From Branchiostoma floridae (lineage: Eukaryota > Chordata > Leptocardii > Amphioxiformes > Branchiostomatidae): DNA of 64,000 bases. Positions 33,238-42,862 of the stretch are shown here, one piece after another; position 1 is the stretch's first letter, and each line of letters starts with the position of its first letter. The stretch lies in assembly GCF_000003815.2 (NCBI RefSeq), contig NC_049989.1, forward strand, positions 20,617,448 to 20,681,447. Direction: 5' to 3'. Both the position numbers and the translations under genes were made by a program. Below the pieces are notes generated by a model. The model searched no databases. It saw nothing but the letters and a program-made list of their open reading frames with translations, and was not told the origin of the DNA.

Positions 33238-35157
33238 ATGGGGAGAAAGATGCATTACGTGTTGATTTTCCTTGTCATCATCCTGAAGGCGCCCAACACG
33301 GAAGAGGCTGGCTGCAGGTGTGAATCATCATTCTGCAGATGCAACAAAATGGGCCTCACTAGCATCCCCCAGGACCTGCCAACATCCATATCTCGCTTAA
33401 ATTTATATACTAATAAGATTAAGACGCTCAATGGGTCAGAGCTCACAAGGTATAGCGACCTGACAAAGTTGGAACTAAGCGCCAACCAAATAAACGCCAT
33501 TCAGACTATCGCACTTTCAAATGTACCAAAGCTTACCAAATTATCCATAACCTCCAACCAAATTAGGAACATTCAGCCTGGCGCTTTTTCGAATGTACCA
33601 AAGCTCACAGTGTTGTCCCTAAGCTCCAATCGAATAAGTATCTTGCATCCTGGTGTATTTTCAAATGTACCCAATCTCACGACATTGTTCCTAGACCACA
33701 ACTTTATGAGAGACATTCAACGAGGTACATTATCAAATCTTCCTAAGCTCACACATTTGAGCCTAAGATCCAACCGATTAAGTGATATTCAGGCTGATAT
33801 ATTTTTGAATCTACAAAAGCTTGAGTGGTTGGACCTAAGTTATAATCAGATAACTGTTATTCAGCCTGGTACAATCTCAAACCTGCCAAAGCTCAAACAG
33901 CTGCTCCTACAGTCAAACAGTATATCTGTCCTTCCCCTGTCCGCTTATTGCATGCTGGCATCTATTCCTTGCATAGAGATTGCCAAAAAAGCCTGGCAGT
34001 GTGACTGTAGGATGGCTTCCTCCAGAAAAAAGATGAATGGGTCTCTTCCTTTTGAAAACCATTTTATATGTTCCAAGCCTGACTTTATCTTTGGCCAAAG
34101 GTTTAAAGATATCAACCCTAAAGATCTGAACTGTGTAAAGTCAACCGTATCAATTGTGTCTGGCCAATTAGAAAGTGGAAACAACTCTTACAATGGTACC
34201 ACTTACCAAGCTTCTCATTATCAGTGGTACTTCAAACAAAATTCTGGCTCAACAGCACGCCCTGTACACATCGTAGGCACCACATTCACCACACTACCTG
34301 ACGATCCAAGTAAACCAGATACAGAAATGAACAATTCCCATGAATCTGTTCCAATCCTCCCCCTACCTGTTCTCATTGTCTCTGTCTGTGGTCCAATAGC
34401 TGTTATCGCCCTGATAGGTGCGGTCATTCTCACAATCTGGTATAAGAGGAGGACCAAGAATCCCCCGTCAGGCCAAAACACCACGTGCTCAGCTACGAAC
34501 ACCACCACGTGCTCAGCTACTGTAGTGACCAATGACCATGATCCCCAGTATGAAGATATAGACAGGGAAAATAATCAGGCGACCCCTGAATCTAACACAA
34601 ACACCACAGCTGCAGTGGTGCACGTGACCTGTGATCATGTTAAGACAGGAAACGACCAGTCTCAGGCCATCACTGAACCCACCAAAAACACTGCAGCTAC
34701 AGTTATGACTAGTGGGTACGATCAGACAGGGCAAGGCCAGTCTCAGGCCATCACTGAACCCACCAAAAACACTGCAGCTACAGTTATGACTAGTGGGTAC
34801 GATCAGGCAGGACAGGGCCAGTCTCAGCAAAGCACTGATCATGGCGAATCGTTGGATACTAGAAATCCAATATACACCACAGAGCCAGCTGCCTCAGAGG
34901 GCAATCATGTGTACAACTGTGAAAATGATCAGGCAGGGAAGGATCAGACTCAGGCTAACGCTGATGAATCTGATGGCACAGCCGTAATATACGCCACAGA
35001 GCCAGCTGCCTCAGAGGGCAATCCTGTGTACAACTGTGAGAATAATCAGGCAGGGAAGGATCAGACTCAGGCTAACGCTGATGAAATGGATGGAAAACAC
35101 GTAATCTATGGTACGGAGCCGGCTGTCTTTGAGACTAGTCCTGTATACAAAATGTGA
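33238..35157 (+). CDS. LRR gene D: LRR receptor with expanded tyrosine tail (639 aa)
   Basis: C/D-type leader (MGRKMHYVLIFLVIILKAPN), LRRNT CRCESSFCRC, about ten LRRs, LRRCT with KAWQCDC in place of the usual NPWQCDC, stalk with N-glycosylation sequons, TM about 377-400 and stop-transfer YKRRTKNPPSG. Tail: QYEDID (Tyr438), then an exact 81-bp (27-codon) duplication with SGYDQ tyrosines (copies from about 34668 and 34749), then repeats ending in VIY.TEP and NPVYN. The LRRCT-to-TM DNA is almost identical to gene E, while the 5' flank is almost identical to gene C. The ectodomain is about twice as long as in gene C despite the shared flank, so LRR units were gained here or lost in C. Confidence 0.87.
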   Translation: MGRKMHYVLIFLVIILKAPNTEEAGCRCESSFCRCNKMGLTSIPQDLPTSISRLNLYTNKIKTLNGSELTRYSDLTKLELSANQINAIQTIALSNVPKLTKLSITSNQIRNIQPGAFSNVPKLTVLSLSSNRISILHPGVFSNVPNLTTLFLDHNFMRDIQRGTLSNLPKLTHLSLRSNRLSDIQADIFLNLQKLEWLDLSYNQITVIQPGTISNLPKLKQLLLQSNSISVLPLSAYCMLASIPCIEIAKKAWQCDCRMASSRKKMNGSLPFENHFICSKPDFIFGQRFKDINPKDLNCVKSTVSIVSGQLESGNNSYNGTTYQASHYQWYFKQNSGSTARPVHIVGTTFTTLPDDPSKPDTEMNNSHESVPILPLPVLIVSVCGPIAVIALIGAVILTIWYKRRTKNPPSGQNTTCSATNTTTCSATVVTNDHDPQYEDIDRENNQATPESNTNTTAAVVHVTCDHVKTGNDQSQAITEPTKNTAATVMTSGYDQTGQGQSQAITEPTKNTAATVMTSGYDQAGQGQSQQSTDHGESLDTRNPIYTTEPAASEGNHVYNCENDQAGKDQTQANADESDGTAVIYATEPAASEGNPVYNCENNQAGKDQTQANADEMDGKHVIYGTEPAVFETSPVYKM

Positions 35158-35910
35158 AAATGATCAGACAGGGCAGGGCAATCAATAAAAAAACAGGGCA
35201 TTAGGACAGTTAAACACTATTTTCTGAAAGGGTGTACTAGGTACTTTTCATCAATTTTACCGGCAAGAAATTTCCTCTCAGATGAGATGTAAGGCAGAGA
35301 TCCGTGATTGGAAAGTACCACACCTCAAGACCTTAAAGAAACCAATCACACTTATCAAAAAGACTAGGTCGATCCCGTGCTGTGAGTGGTTTAGGCTGGT
35401 CTTACGCAGTCTGTTTACACACAGTACAAAACTTGTGCATTACGTCACAACGTGGTTTACCAACGAATTCATGAAAACAACCAACTTTGAATCCAAACAA
35501 AATTTCTGAAGGGGGGGGGGGAAATGAAAATGAAAACATTTGTGTGTTACAGCTTGCCAGTAAAACGAAGAAAAACAGACCAGCAGAACAATCTCTAAGG
35601 CATATGAAGAAAGTCTGCATTCTTTTCTCAATAACAATTCATATGGAAATGACGCGTTTGCAAGAACGTCAATATGTTGAAACTAAAAAAAAAGAGAAGG
35701 CAAATATACCCATTGCCTCCTATAAGCACCAAGAGGACAATGTTTAAAATGATGTCTGATCGGTCAAAGCTTGCTTTTTTTACTGTATCGTCCAATTCTT
35801 AAGATTTATAGAATCCAGATGTGCTCCAAAAATCAAAATGCCTTTTGGGCCCGCGCTTCCTCCAAAAAAAAAGTGTAAACGAAAGAATAATGTGCGGAAT
35901 ATTGACTAAG
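35158..35910 (+). other. 3' flank of gene D, first part
   Basis: Homologous to 44700-45480 after gene E (shared caattttacc.gcaag, gatccgtg.ttgg). Contains a short poly-G run near 35510. No gene seen; the small ORFs have no family resemblance. Confidence 0.4.
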
Positions 35911-36125
35911 CTACTGTAAATGCATTTTAAGTTCGCGGGGATTTAATTTCGCGCTAGTGGGGAAATGGAGTGTTCGCGGTGGTTTTAATTTCGCGTTAGC
36001 GCCGTGTACTGTTGTCACACATTGTCATGGAAATATGTTCGCGGTGCTTTTAATTTCGCGTTGAAGCGACCACCGCGAAAACCGCGAACATAGAACCACC
36101 GCGAACATTTCTGCATTTATAGTAT
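35911..36125. repeat. MITE family 3, CpG-rich copy
   Basis: Ends tactgtaaatgca and, as reverse complement, tactataaatgca. The interior carries repeated ttcgcggtg and taatttcgcg segments in both orientations. A CpG-depleted relative lies at 57117-57313. Confidence 0.65.
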
Positions 36126-36544
36126 GTGAGTCTTCGCTGTTCCTTACACATTAAGCAGAGCACATATAGAACTTTGTCTTAATTTTACTTGTCTGGAGAG
36201 AGAATTCTAGTATGGTCTTTTATATCCTGTCATATGTAATACAACATGTACATCTGTATTTCATAAGGCTTAATCATAATCGTGCATATATACAATTGTA
36301 AGTTACGTATTATTGTTGTTATAAGTGAATCGTTCCCGTGGTGTGTTGACGAAAATCTTATTTTGTATAATGGTCGCAGGGAACATAATGTCAAAAAAGG
36401 TAACTTGAGACTTGAGACTCATAACAAAAAACATGACATTACAGTTGATTTCAATGGCAGAAGTTGCATTGGAAGGCATAGAAATTGTTTGAAGATGCTG
36501 TTGTGACTTGCAGTGAATGCCAGAAGCTTCAAAGTCATGTAAAT

Positions 36545-36800
36545 CGCAAAAGAAACGGTTCCATAGCTCTCCATGGAGCATGGAGCATAGTGCTCGCGGG
36601 TTCAAATCATATCATACCAGAGGCTTTGGAAATGTCACATACTGATTCTTCTTCACTAGAAATTATGATAAAAGAGCGTTAACACTACTACCAGTGGACT
36701 AGTCCCTTGCTGTAGTAAAACTGCACAAATATGTATCCCAAGAGCTACGTCTTATACAATGAAAATGATGTTTGAGGTATTTTAACCCTTTGAACATGTA
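36545..36800 (+). mobile_element. Old SINE remnant in the 3' module of gene D
   Basis: Weakly conserved tRNA-like head (gtgctcgcgggttcaaatc) and body (accagaggctttggaaatg, ctaccagtggactag), aligned with 19796-20066. Confidence 0.5.
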
Positions 36801-37134
36801 AAAATATATGTACCTAGAGGACAATAGTTTATTAAGTGAAATAGAAATACTAGTAGATGCGTTGTTTACGCTCAAACTTTAGTTCATACATCAACTATTA
36901 AAATGTATCACTCGCTGTGACTGATTGAAGTTATGATAACTTGACCATCTTCATGTTGTTCCCTTATTCAGGCTTCAAACTAGGTGTAAATAGCGCCTAC
37001 ACAGTACCTGCAATGAGTATTGAGTGTTAGGATCTGTACAAGATCTTTCACATGATCTGGATCAGGGCTGTCTCCAGGAAACGCCTCTCTGTCCCGGGAC
37101 GAGAGCTTCAATCCCGTCCGCGAAAAGCAATCTG

Positions 37135-37353
37135 TAACGTTAGTTCATCTTTATTCGCGGGGGTGACCTATATCCGTTGTTTTGAAAAACTGGATATATA
37201 GGGTTTTCAACTCGACTGCAATGTTTTAATATTTTTCTGATGAATTGAGAATATTGCAAGTTGAAACCACTCCGTCGACTTCATATCCCAAAATACCGTT
37301 TTTAATAACAATGAATATAGGTTACCCCACGGATAAAGGTGAACTAATGTTAC
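37135..37353. repeat. MITE family 1, copy b
   Basis: Left end taacgttagttcatctttat; right end reverse complement taacattagttcacctttat. The arms extend over more than 40 bp with few mismatches. Confidence 0.7.
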
Positions 37354-37981
37354 TTGACATCAAATTGATCAAACTGCATTTTGTTAAGCTAAAAAAACAG
37401 CTTATAAACGAAAATCAACCAATAGCCTCCCAAACAACAAGTGGAACAGAAACAGACAGCCCTGCTCTCTGTATAGACCGATCCGTGGTGCTTTATTTCC
37501 GACTTCTTAAACTTGTTTACTATGAAATACTGTGTAACAACTCTAAAGACCTGAGGAATAGGTTAGATGTTTTCAACACAATAGAATTGATTCCTCAAAT
37601 TCTTGACCATCTTAAAGTAGGGTTCTGCTTTGGGATATGCCAGCCCAGACCTGTGCTTCATAGAAAAAGATGAACATCGGAGTGCTTTTGACTTGATTTA
37701 TTCGACTGTATAGAAAGACATACAGCCAGGGCTACCCTACTAGCTGGGGGCTATTATCACAGGCTAGCCCTACTGCACAATGCACAATATACAATAACAG
37801 CATAACGTTTATCAATACATGAGGTTTGCTTTTCGAACAAAGTCATCGATAAAACGAAGAAAACGCAGAATACGGATAGCTATAGATTGTGTGAACCAAT
37901 ATTCATTGCCAGCTGTTTGTAACTAGCCACCAGTGACATTGCTGTAAATGCCGTATGCACTCTTTGATTATGAACAAATGA

Positions 37982-37987
37982 AATAAA
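37982..37987 (+). terminator. Poly(A) signal of gene D (AATAAA)
   Basis: aataaaagtgttgtatggcac, identical to the module of gene C. Confidence 0.5.
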
Positions 37988-39347
37988 AGTGTTGTATGGC
38001 ACTAGTGCATCACATCATCATTTGTACACTTTGTATATTAGTATCACCCAGGTCTCAAGGCTCTCTGATTTCCTGTTTTCTTAATCAGGTCGTATTGCAG
38101 TAAAATATAAATTTTCCCCCCACCCTCGTCAATTATGTAAGATCTGGTGCTTAGCAGGTCAGAGCAGCATATACATGTATCGTGCTGTTTCTAGATCCAA
38201 AGTTCAAACTGTGTTCGTAACTAACTTGAAGTCGTCCTATCGAAAACCTCCAAATAACAAGATAAATTGGTGAAAATGATAGTCATTGCATGCAGGTTGG
38301 TACACAATCATGCAGATCATTGCCTTTCTTTGCTAAAATAAGCCGCCTACGTGTTTTAGTGGCGCTGCACTGGTGCTCAGGACATACCTTTTAGCATAAG
38401 ATTAGTAATAAAGAACTCCATGATGATGATGAAATTATTCAAATAACGGACACACATAACATTATTTTACAACAGCTCATTGATTCAAAACAGAGAGTAA
38501 ACAACTTAAGCCATCCATGAGCACTACGACTTTCTCAATGTAAATATTCAAAACGCAGTGTATAACAAATGAATATGATTTATGCCAGAATAATGCAGAG
38601 CTGTTTATCGCACATTAGGAGGTAAACATGTTGATGTGGAAGCCTCCAACCTCCACTGACAATAATCTTTGTGAAAGAAAGAAATAATTGTTCTAAAAAT
38701 TAAGGGATTATTTGGCTAATCTCCCCCGTTAGGTCAGAAATGTATTAGAGATTCTGATTAAGGTAAAACCATAAAAACCATGCTGAAGTTTCAATATTCA
38801 TATCTCTACCTCCAGACAATTAAGGCAACAATATAAACAACTTGTAATACCACACCCTATGAACTGTTCAGCTGCCGAATCACGTATTATACCGAAGCAC
38901 AGCAGCAACAAGAAGGCCCCCAAAATCCTTCACGGCTTATATTTACATTACACGCCCTGAAAGTCCCAACAGCAGACGTTCCTAATTTTAATGAAGGACA
39001 AGTCTGGGCAAAAGGCAAAAGCATGATTTTCGATTTCTGTGGACACATTGGCACATGACGTAAATCTGAGGTTCTAATGTAACCTCGTTGGTTTTCTCCG
39101 GTCCCCATCCAAGCAGGCGATTAGGATATTAATGCTTTAGTTCATGGTCATGGAACAACCCAATCTTACAGCCACTTAAAATATTTAGATTTAAAAGAAA
39201 GTGTGTAAAGACAGATATACTAAAAACATAGTATACTTGGTGAAGGTACATACTCATGAATATTCATTCGCATATCAATACCGGTTCTTTGCTGAATGGA
39301 GCCAACTACGTAGTTAGTGGGTGTTAATGTAAAAGGGAATCGATGTT

Positions 39348-39592
39348 AAGGGCACTTTCACTGCACTTGCGTCATGCTTGCGTGGGCGGGGTTCGAAAGA
39401 TACTCAACGAATTTCAGAGATAAAGAACGAATTTTCTTATTTTTTGTGTATTTTGTTGTCTTCTTAGTCATACTTTAACATATTGCGCAATATATAGATT
39501 ATAAAAAAACGGAGAAAATAACAGAACAGTGAAGCAGTGAACGAATCCCGCAGTGACGCAAGCTTGACGCAAGTGCGGTGAGAGTGCACCTT
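39348..39592. repeat. MITE family 2, copy 2
   Basis: Same ends as 21723-21973 with a few indels; duplicated along with segment P. Confidence 0.65.
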
Positions 39593-39880
39593 CAAATTAA
39601 CGGACAGAACTGACATATTAACGGCACTGTAACAATATATGTTAAGTATGAAAACAGCCAAACAGAACAAGATAAAATTGTTTCAGTGACAGGTCAGCAT
39701 CACCAGCATTTATTTTCCTCAAGGTCGTTGATTTATCCCCCCCCCCATTCAGAATCCTCCCAAAACCAGAGAGTAAACAACATGCTCAATGTGATTGAAT
39801 ATTAAAAAGAAGGTTTCACCCAATCAGAATGACTTAAGCCAGACTAATTGAGAGTTGTTTGTCGCCACGTCGCCAGACCC

Positions 39881-40268
39881 CATCCTCACACTCAGGGTTG
39901 ACAATCACGGCAAAGCCTATGATATCAACCCTGACAAATCAGCCACGGTATTCGGTTATTAGGGGTGCCTTGCTTATGAATATTAATGAGCTTACCCTTA
40001 TATGGGCAGTCAGCCGTTGAGGATCGGGCGTCGGCATGGTGAGCAAACAAAGCCATGGTAATACGTAACATGATTGGCTGATAGCTTCCCAGCGGCCATT
40101 GCGGGACAGCTTTAGCCCGTTCAAAGCTCTCTCATCGCCTGTTCTCTGATTGGCTAGCAGCTGGTTTGTGGCGACGCCACCGATACCCATGTATTAACCT
40201 CAGGCAAGCAGAGGCGAAAACAGATGGAGTCCCTCTGACGACTCTGTTTCGCCTTTGCGTAGGAGAAT
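39881..40268. mobile_element. 388-bp insertion with 9-bp target duplication
   Basis: gccagaccc occurs at 39872-39880 and 40269-40277. The paralogous site near 22254 has it once and reads straight through, so that copy is an empty site. The insert has internal hairpins (tcagggttga / tcaaccctga, and gaggcgaaaacaga / tctgtttcgccttt) but no clear terminal inverted repeat. Confidence 0.7.
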
Positions 40269-40759
40269 GCCAGACCCACACCCAGGACGTGTCATATAAT
40301 ATTTGGTCAGAGCAGCATATATTTTGCAGTTTCTAGATAAAAGTGTCAATCTGTGTTCGTAACTAACTGGAAGTCGTCCCATCGAAAACCTCCAAATAAC
40401 AAGATAAATTGGTGAAAATAATAGTCATTGCATTCAAAAAAAGTTTAGTACACATCCAGATCCATGCTAAAATAAGCCACCTACGCGTTTAATGGCACTG
40501 AACCGGGGCTCAGGATATACCATATACAGCATAAGATTAGTAATTAGTAAAGAACTGTTTAAAATCATTTTAAAAAACGGACATACATAACATTATTTTC
40601 CTGCAGCTCGTTTATTCAAATCTCCAGTTAAGAAACTTCCAGAGGTCAATAAAGAAGACAGGGTGTAAACAACTTTAGTTCTTCATGAGCATCAGCACTG
40701 AGACTCGCTCAATTTGAATATTAAAGTGTTCACGCACTAAATATGGATTAAGCCAGACT

Positions 40760-40914
40760 AATTCAGTGTTGTTTATCGCACTCCACCCTACTCCACTTCG
40801 TCGTACAAAAACAACAGCGGAACGAAACGTCCTTCGCAAGGTCCTGACAAATCATTGGCAAAGTGAAGATCTTGGGACTAGATTAACAAGTGAGACTATT
40901 TCAGCTCAAAGGTA
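40760..40914 (+). promoter_or_regulatory. X cassette of gene E
   Basis: aagccagactaattcagtgt, gtttatcgcactcc, exon end cagctcaaag|gtaaaa. Confidence 0.45.
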
Positions 40915-41439
40915 AAACTCCTTCTTTTCTCTGTATATAAATAAGGCGTATTCATTCCATATGACACGTACAACCACACCCTTCCACGGAGTTTAGCTGT
41001 CAACAAAATGGCAACAAACTTCCGCCGAATTTTGTAACCCCAAAATAGTTGCCGAATTTCAAATTCGCCAGAGAATTTACATTACATTACATTCATTATG
41101 AAACTTTAACCAAGCAACTGGTTTGGAGATAAATTCATTTCTCTCTCACAAGGTTCGAATGAATGATTACCTCCATTAAGAAATCATAGTGTCATCCAAA
41201 ATAAATGATTGCTGAAGTGTGTACAGATATCACTTTTCTGCGAAGGTGTATTCACTGTACATTGGGAGGTAAGCATATTCATGCGAAACAATCTCCCCCA
41301 ACAGGAAATTTATCTTTAAAAAAAATATGCCATAAGTTAATAGAACCCCCCTCCCCCATGAAAGGTATTACAGATTGTAACTCAGGTAAAAGGTGTCTTG
41401 GAGTAAACAACATGCTTAAGTATCAATATTCATAGATCT

Positions 41440-41656
41440 GGATTCAGACAATTAAGTTTACCATATGATATGTTCTGAAACTGTTTGCCACACACTGTTA
41501 CTGCTTAGCTGCTAAAGCACGTACCTACAAGCACAGAAGCAACAAGAGGACCAGAAGCACTTCACGACTTCCTCGGAAGAATTCCTCACACGACCGAAGG
41601 GTCAACCGAAGACGTAACTGACTAGACTTGACGAAACGTTTGGACAAAACTCAAAG
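41440..41656 (+). promoter_or_regulatory. Y cassette of gene E
   Basis: ttcagacaattaagtttacc, gtttgccacacactg and exon end aactcaaag|gtaagt. The nearest candidate first exon of gene E. Confidence 0.5.
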
Positions 41657-42443
41657 GTAAGTATCAAAAGCAAGTCTGTTCTATAGACATAAAATGCTCA
41701 TACTAAGATGAATGCGAATTGTGCGGTGCAGTGTTAAAATGTCAGCACCAAATTATTTTGAAGAATATGGTAGATAATTCTATAGGGTATTCGATAGTAT
41801 GAGATATTATGAGATATCATTTAATCCACAAACAATATGGACCCTACATGCTTGAGAGCTAAGTTAAACACATCATGATCAGAAGAAATGGGATCATGCT
41901 AATCCTGTTGATCTATTCATTGATTTATGCACTAACCGCACGTAGCAATTATTGCCAGACTAAGATCTGTCTGTTACCATTGTTTTGGAGGTTGCGAGGG
42001 TTGAGAATTCTGAGATTATCGGACTGATTTTCACAGGGATTGATAGATACTGTGCGACACAGGCTATAATAAACCATTTCCTGGTTTCTTGGACATTTTC
42101 AATGAGACCTCAAGCTTGTCATATTAGGAAGGTCAACATGAAATTGGAGGAGAAAAACCTAACATTCTAGTATGACTCTGTTCTCGCCCTAAAACAGTGC
42201 CTACTAAGTTTACATTTAGACTGTCCCTTCAAACTGTCATGAAACTCAATTTCAACATTACTCCTTTGAATAAACTTCTTGTGGCGGAAATATACAAAGC
42301 CATGCAGAGTTTGTTGTGGGTGTAGGTGGAGGCAACATTGCATATTCATTAGACTTATTCACCATCTAACTTAGAGCTCTAACTCACATATCATATAGTT
42401 CATTAACTGTATTTGACATAATCGTCTGCAGACGTATCTTTTA

Positions 42444-42774
42444 GGCCTTCTTCACACGACAGCACGAATGAGCCGGAATGCCGTCGGAATGAAAATCTTT
42501 TCTATTCCTGGTAATTCGTAGTGTGTTCCAGAAATTGTAACTGAATTCCAGCTATTGATGCCCGTTCTTTTGGCTGGCCCGAAAGTTTTTGACATGTTAA
42601 AAACTGTCGAGGTACATTCGAAGTGGAGAAATATCGAATGGCGTTTGTAGTGGATTCTAAGTGGATTCTAACTGCAGTCTGGCCGCATTCTACGGCATTC
42701 CAACATTATTCGAAACATTCTGATCTCCATGGAGAACCGAAACGGCAAGCCACCTCGAATCCTGCCAGAATGTG
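42444..42774. mobile_element. 331-bp insertion flanked by a 20-bp direct repeat
   Basis: The sequence gtctgcagacgtat[c/g]tttta is present at 42424-42443 and 42775-42794. Gene B has it once at the matching place (15096-15115), so the DNA between is an insertion or a duplication-linked insertion. It leaves an open frame that runs into gene E, adding up to 80 codons before its usual ATG. Confidence 0.6.
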
Positions 42775-42862
42775 GTCTGCAGACGTATGTTTTAAGGGTG
42801 AATTGATTAGAATTCATTTAAAGTCTCGTTACTTACGTGTATTGTTTTGTTGGCAGGAGAAC

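Larger units (their letters stand above)
38040..40290 (+). repeat. Segmental duplication P, copy 2 (upstream of E)
   Basis: Counterpart of 20420-22270. It carries the same defective Y cassette (38800-39022), the same MITE (39348-39592) and an additional 388-bp insertion (39881-40268). Confidence 0.7.

Noticed and set aside
37245-37673. 142-codon open frame on the + strand
   Set aside because: No recognisable domain. It overlaps a MITE end at its 5' side, and the homologous DNA after gene C (around 29640-29795) does not preserve the frame.
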